From Neogemmobacter tilapiae (lineage in GTDB: Bacteria > Pseudomonadota > Alphaproteobacteria > Rhodobacterales > Rhodobacteraceae), in assembly GCF_014652215.1 (NCBI RefSeq), contig NZ_BMYJ01000001.1:124001-188000 (forward strand): DNA of 64,000 nucleotides, given 5' to 3'. A program made the translations under genes and the position numbers. Under the pieces are notes generated by a model. The model did no database searches and was not told where the DNA came from. It saw only the letters and a program-made list of their open reading frames with translations. Below are positions 62,005 to 64,000 of the stretch, piece after piece. Numbering within the stretch: the first letter of the stretch is position 1; each line of letters begins with the position of its first letter.

Positions 62005-63074
62005 GCTGCACCGTCCTGTTCACCCGACTGCGACGGAGCGAGACGCTCGGCCAGCCGTTCATTCATGCCTGACCGCGCCAACCGCGCTGCCAGTTGGATT
62101 GCGGCCGCGACGCCCGTCGCATCGGCGCTGCCATGCGATTTGACCACAGTGCCGTTCAGCCCCAGAAACACGCCGCCATTCACCCGGCGCGGATCCATCC
62201 GCGTTTGCAAGCGGCGCAGGATCCGCATCGACAGGCCCGCCGCGATCTTGGCGGTCAGGCTGGCGCTGTATTCCTGTCTTAGAAAGTCGCTGATCAGCTT
62301 GGCGGTTCCCTCGCCGGTTTTCAGCGCGACATTGCCGGTGAAACCATCAGTGACGATCACGTCGCAGGCGGTGCCGGGAATATCGCTGCCTTCGACAAAG
62401 CCGGCATAGGCGAAACCGTTGGTGGCCTGCGACAGCAGCTCATGCGCCTCTTTCAGCTCGGCCCGGCCCTTGTGTTCCTCGGTCCCGACATTCAGCAGGC
62501 CGACACGCGGGTTTTCAAGGTTCAGGGCGACAGAGGCATAGGCCGCGCCCATCGTGGCATATTGCACCAGATCGGCGGCATCGGCCTTGATGTCAGCGCC
62601 CACGTCCAACATGACGTTGAAACCGGAAGGATTGCGCGACGGCCAGAAGCAGGCGATGGCCGGCCGATTGACGCCGGGCAGTTTGCGCAGGCGGATCATC
62701 GACAGCGCCATAAGCGCGCCGGTGTTGCCGCAAGAGACGGCGACCTTTGCCTGACCCTGTTTAACCGATTCGATGGTGGACCACATGGAGGTGCCCGCGC
62801 CACTGCGCAGCACCTGCGCGGGTTTGTCATTCATCGTGACAACCCGTTCGGCATGGACGATCTGCACACGCTGGGCAACATCAGCCGCTTTGGCGAGCAG
62901 GGGCGCAAGCTGAGCCTGATCGCCATGCAGGATGAAGGACAGATCGGGATCGGCGCGGCCCGAATCGACAAGGCCAGCGACAACCGCCGCCGGCCCTTTG
63001 TCGCTGCCCATCGCATCGACCGATATCACGGCAGATGCCTTTCCCGAATACGAAGGATGGTTTCCGTTCGTCAT
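62001..63074 (-). CDS. plsX: Phosphate acyltransferase PlsX
   Basis: 357 residues. VISVDAMGSDKGPAAVVAGL is the N-terminal signature, SCGNTGALMALSMIRL the active-site region, and DVIVTDGFTGNVALKTGEG the C-terminal phosphate-binding motif. PlsX makes acyl-phosphate from acyl-ACP for phospholipid synthesis. It follows rpmF after 24 bp and couples to fabH. Confidence 0.96.
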   Translation of the reverse strand: MTNGNHPSYSGKASAVISVDAMGSDKGPAAVVAGLVDSGRADPDLSFILHGDQAQLAPLLAKAADVAQRVQIVHAERVVTMNDKPAQVLRSGAGTSMWSTIESVKQGQAKVAVSCGNTGALMALSMIRLRKLPGVNRPAIACFWPSRNPSGFNVMLDVGADIKADAADLVQYATMGAAYASVALNLENPRVGLLNVGTEEHKGRAELKEAHELLSQATNGFAYAGFVEGSDIPGTACDVIVTDGFTGNVALKTGEGTAKLISDFLRQEYSASLTAKIAAGLSMRILRRLQTRMDPRRVNGGVFLGLNGTVVKSHGSADATGVAAAIQLAARLARSGMNERLAERLAPSQSGEQDGAA

Positions 63075-63098
63075 GAGGAAAGGCCCAAGCGTGCGATC

Positions 63099-63305
63099 TT
63101 ATGCGGCGTCTTCGTCCAGATCGACTTCTTGCGCCGAAGCCACAACTTCGCGCGAATCGTAATGGCCGCAGGAACCACAAACGTGGTGCGGACGCTTCAG
63201 ATCGCCACAGTTCGGGCATTCATGCGGGTTCGACGCCACCAGGGCATCATGGGCGCGGCGCATGTTACGACGCGAACGGGTGACTCGGTTCTGCGGGACA
63301 GCCAT
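63099..63305 (-). CDS. rpmF: 50S ribosomal protein L32
   Basis: 68 residues: [22 protein letters not shown], then [25 protein letters not shown] with two CxxC pairs forming the zinc ribbon, and an acidic tail. It is encoded upstream of plsX, as is usual, and downstream of yceD. Confidence 0.97.
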   Translation of the reverse strand: MAVPQNRVTRSRRNMRRAHDALVASNPHECPNCGDLKRPHHVCGSCGHYDSREVVASAQEVDLDEDAA

Positions 63306-63446
63306 GTCTCGACCTCGGGGTTTTGGGGCCGAAGCCCTTGATTTCCTTTGGGATCAAGACAGTTGCCCCGAATGGGCGACGCCAGATTCCCGTGTTCAAT
63401 AGGGCGCGGAACATAGTCAGTTTTCGTTCCGGCGCAAGTGCTTTGT

Positions 63447-64000
63447 TCAGCTTTCGCTGTCAGTTGGCTTGCCCAGCTTGGCGGCAAGACCGGCAAGGCC
63501 TGCAAAGGGTCGGATCGCTTCGTCGGTCAGGGGGGCTTGGCCTTCGGGGCCAAAGATGGCGGTGCCGAGCTCTTGGCCGGGCGCACGGGGATAGGCTGGC
63601 AGGGCAAGGGCCAAGGCTTCGGCGGCGACGGCACCGGCGTCGATCACCTCGGGCAGGGGTTCGGTGGTGTCGTCTTCGGGCACTTCCATCTCATCCGCGT
63701 CGGGTTCGGGAAGGTCGGAAAGGTAGCGGCGGACGACGGTTTCGCGGATATCGGTAAGGACGGGCTGAAGGCTGACGATGCAGGGCTGTTCAATCTGGGC
63801 GTCAAGATCGGCCTCCAGCTCAAAGTCATTGCGGCCGAGGGGGCGGATTTCGCCTTTGAAGCGGAGGGTATGAACGGCGCTGATGCCCAGAAGGGCGGCG
63901 AGAAGGGCGCGATCCTGGGCGGTGGTTTTCAGGTCAAAGCGCAGGGGCTTGCGGGTGGGCAGGCCGCGCACGGGGAAGGGCAGGCTGATGGGCAGGTCTT
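63447..64000 (-). CDS. yceD: YceD/DUF177-family protein, 5' end outside window
   Basis: The frame is open to the end of the window (DLPISLPFPVRGLPTRKPLRF), so the start lies beyond it; the GTG at 63971 is only an internal candidate. The visible 184 residues carry HTLRFKGEIRPLGRNDFELEADLDAQIEQPCIVSLQPVLTDIRETVVRRYL. This matches DUF177 proteins, which are almost always encoded before rpmF and are implicated in 23S rRNA accumulation or ribosome assembly. The acidic stretch DEMEVPEDDTTEPLPE is typical. Confidence 0.88.
   Translation of the reverse strand, partial: DLPISLPFPVRGLPTRKPLRFDLKTTAQDRALLAALLGISAVHTLRFKGEIRPLGRNDFELEADLDAQIEQPCIVSLQPVLTDIRETVVRRYLSDLPEPDADEMEVPEDDTTEPLPEVIDAGAVAAEALALALPAYPRAPGQELGTAIFGPEGQAPLTDEAIRPFAGLAGLAAKLGKPTDSES

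Noticed and set aside
1-64000. CRISPR arrays, insertion sequences or a prophage
   Set aside because: No regularly spaced direct repeats, transposase or integrase genes, or phage structural genes were seen; the endolysin/holin pair is better explained as a GTA release cassette.

Overview
The window is a GC-rich chromosomal segment from a member of the Rhodobacteraceae (Alphaproteobacteria, Rhodobacterales). This rests on gene content and order: yceD-rpmF-plsX-fabH-ihfA-merR, a zwf-pgl-pgi operon, nagZ-scpA-scpB, small Rhodobacterales proteins (DUF2852, DUF6477, DUF6456), a gene-transfer-agent type endolysin/holin pair, and a CtrA-like site. Most of it is ordinary core genome in short, tightly packed operons with many ATGA or GTGA stop/start overlaps.

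Region by region. 1-2.0 kb: the end of a possible biosynthetic locus (degenerate cytochrome P450, acyl carrier protein, alpha/beta hydrolase), cut by the window edge. 2.0-4.4 kb (minus): VOC protein, bpt, DUF2852, ybaK. 4.5-15.8 kb: glnE, cysS, cimA, a squalene/phytoene synthase-like gene, an MFS exporter, a DNA glycosylase, a carboxylesterase, an HNH nuclease and mgtC. 15.8-19.6 kb: zwf-pgl-pgi behind a LacI-type palindrome. 19.7-22.4 kb: a secreted hypothetical protein and purL. 22.5-25.0 kb: a compact ECF42 sigma-factor locus with two DGPF/YCII proteins, a MAPEG protein and two copies of the matching promoter. 25.1-27.1 kb: a frameshifted RTX gene and a LysR regulator. 27.2-33.4 kb: acyltransferase, murI, argC, ccmE, the endolysin/holin cassette and argS. 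33.5-37.1 kb: SPOR protein, nagZ, scpA, scpB.

37.1-50.9 kb holds GST, cytochrome c, hpt with a coupled 56-aa membrane protein, a COQ10-type protein, an esterase, TetR/ppk2, metA, a P-loop protein, two unknown small genes, two DMT exporters, ltrA and guaA. 50.9-52.0 kb is a compositionally foreign pocket with a putative BECR-fold toxin-like gene and a candidate small RNA with its own promoter and terminator. 52.1-58.7 kb: an MttB-family methyltransferase, DUF6477, a GafA-like DUF6456 regulator behind a CtrA-like site and DnaA boxes, two RTX proteins, a YiiX-like peptidase and lipA. 58.7-64 kb: dCTP deaminase, tRNA-Pro(GGG), a MerR regulator, ihfA, fabH, plsX, rpmF and yceD.

The most informative systems are the ECF42 locus, whose sigma factor and presumed targets share a repeated promoter with identical geometry, and the apparent GTA-related pair of loci (lysis cassette at 30.6-31.6 kb, GafA-like activator at 54.2 kb). 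Accessory oddities include REP-like palindromes arranged head-to-head and tail-to-tail, the P450/ACP locus and the low-GC pocket after guaA.
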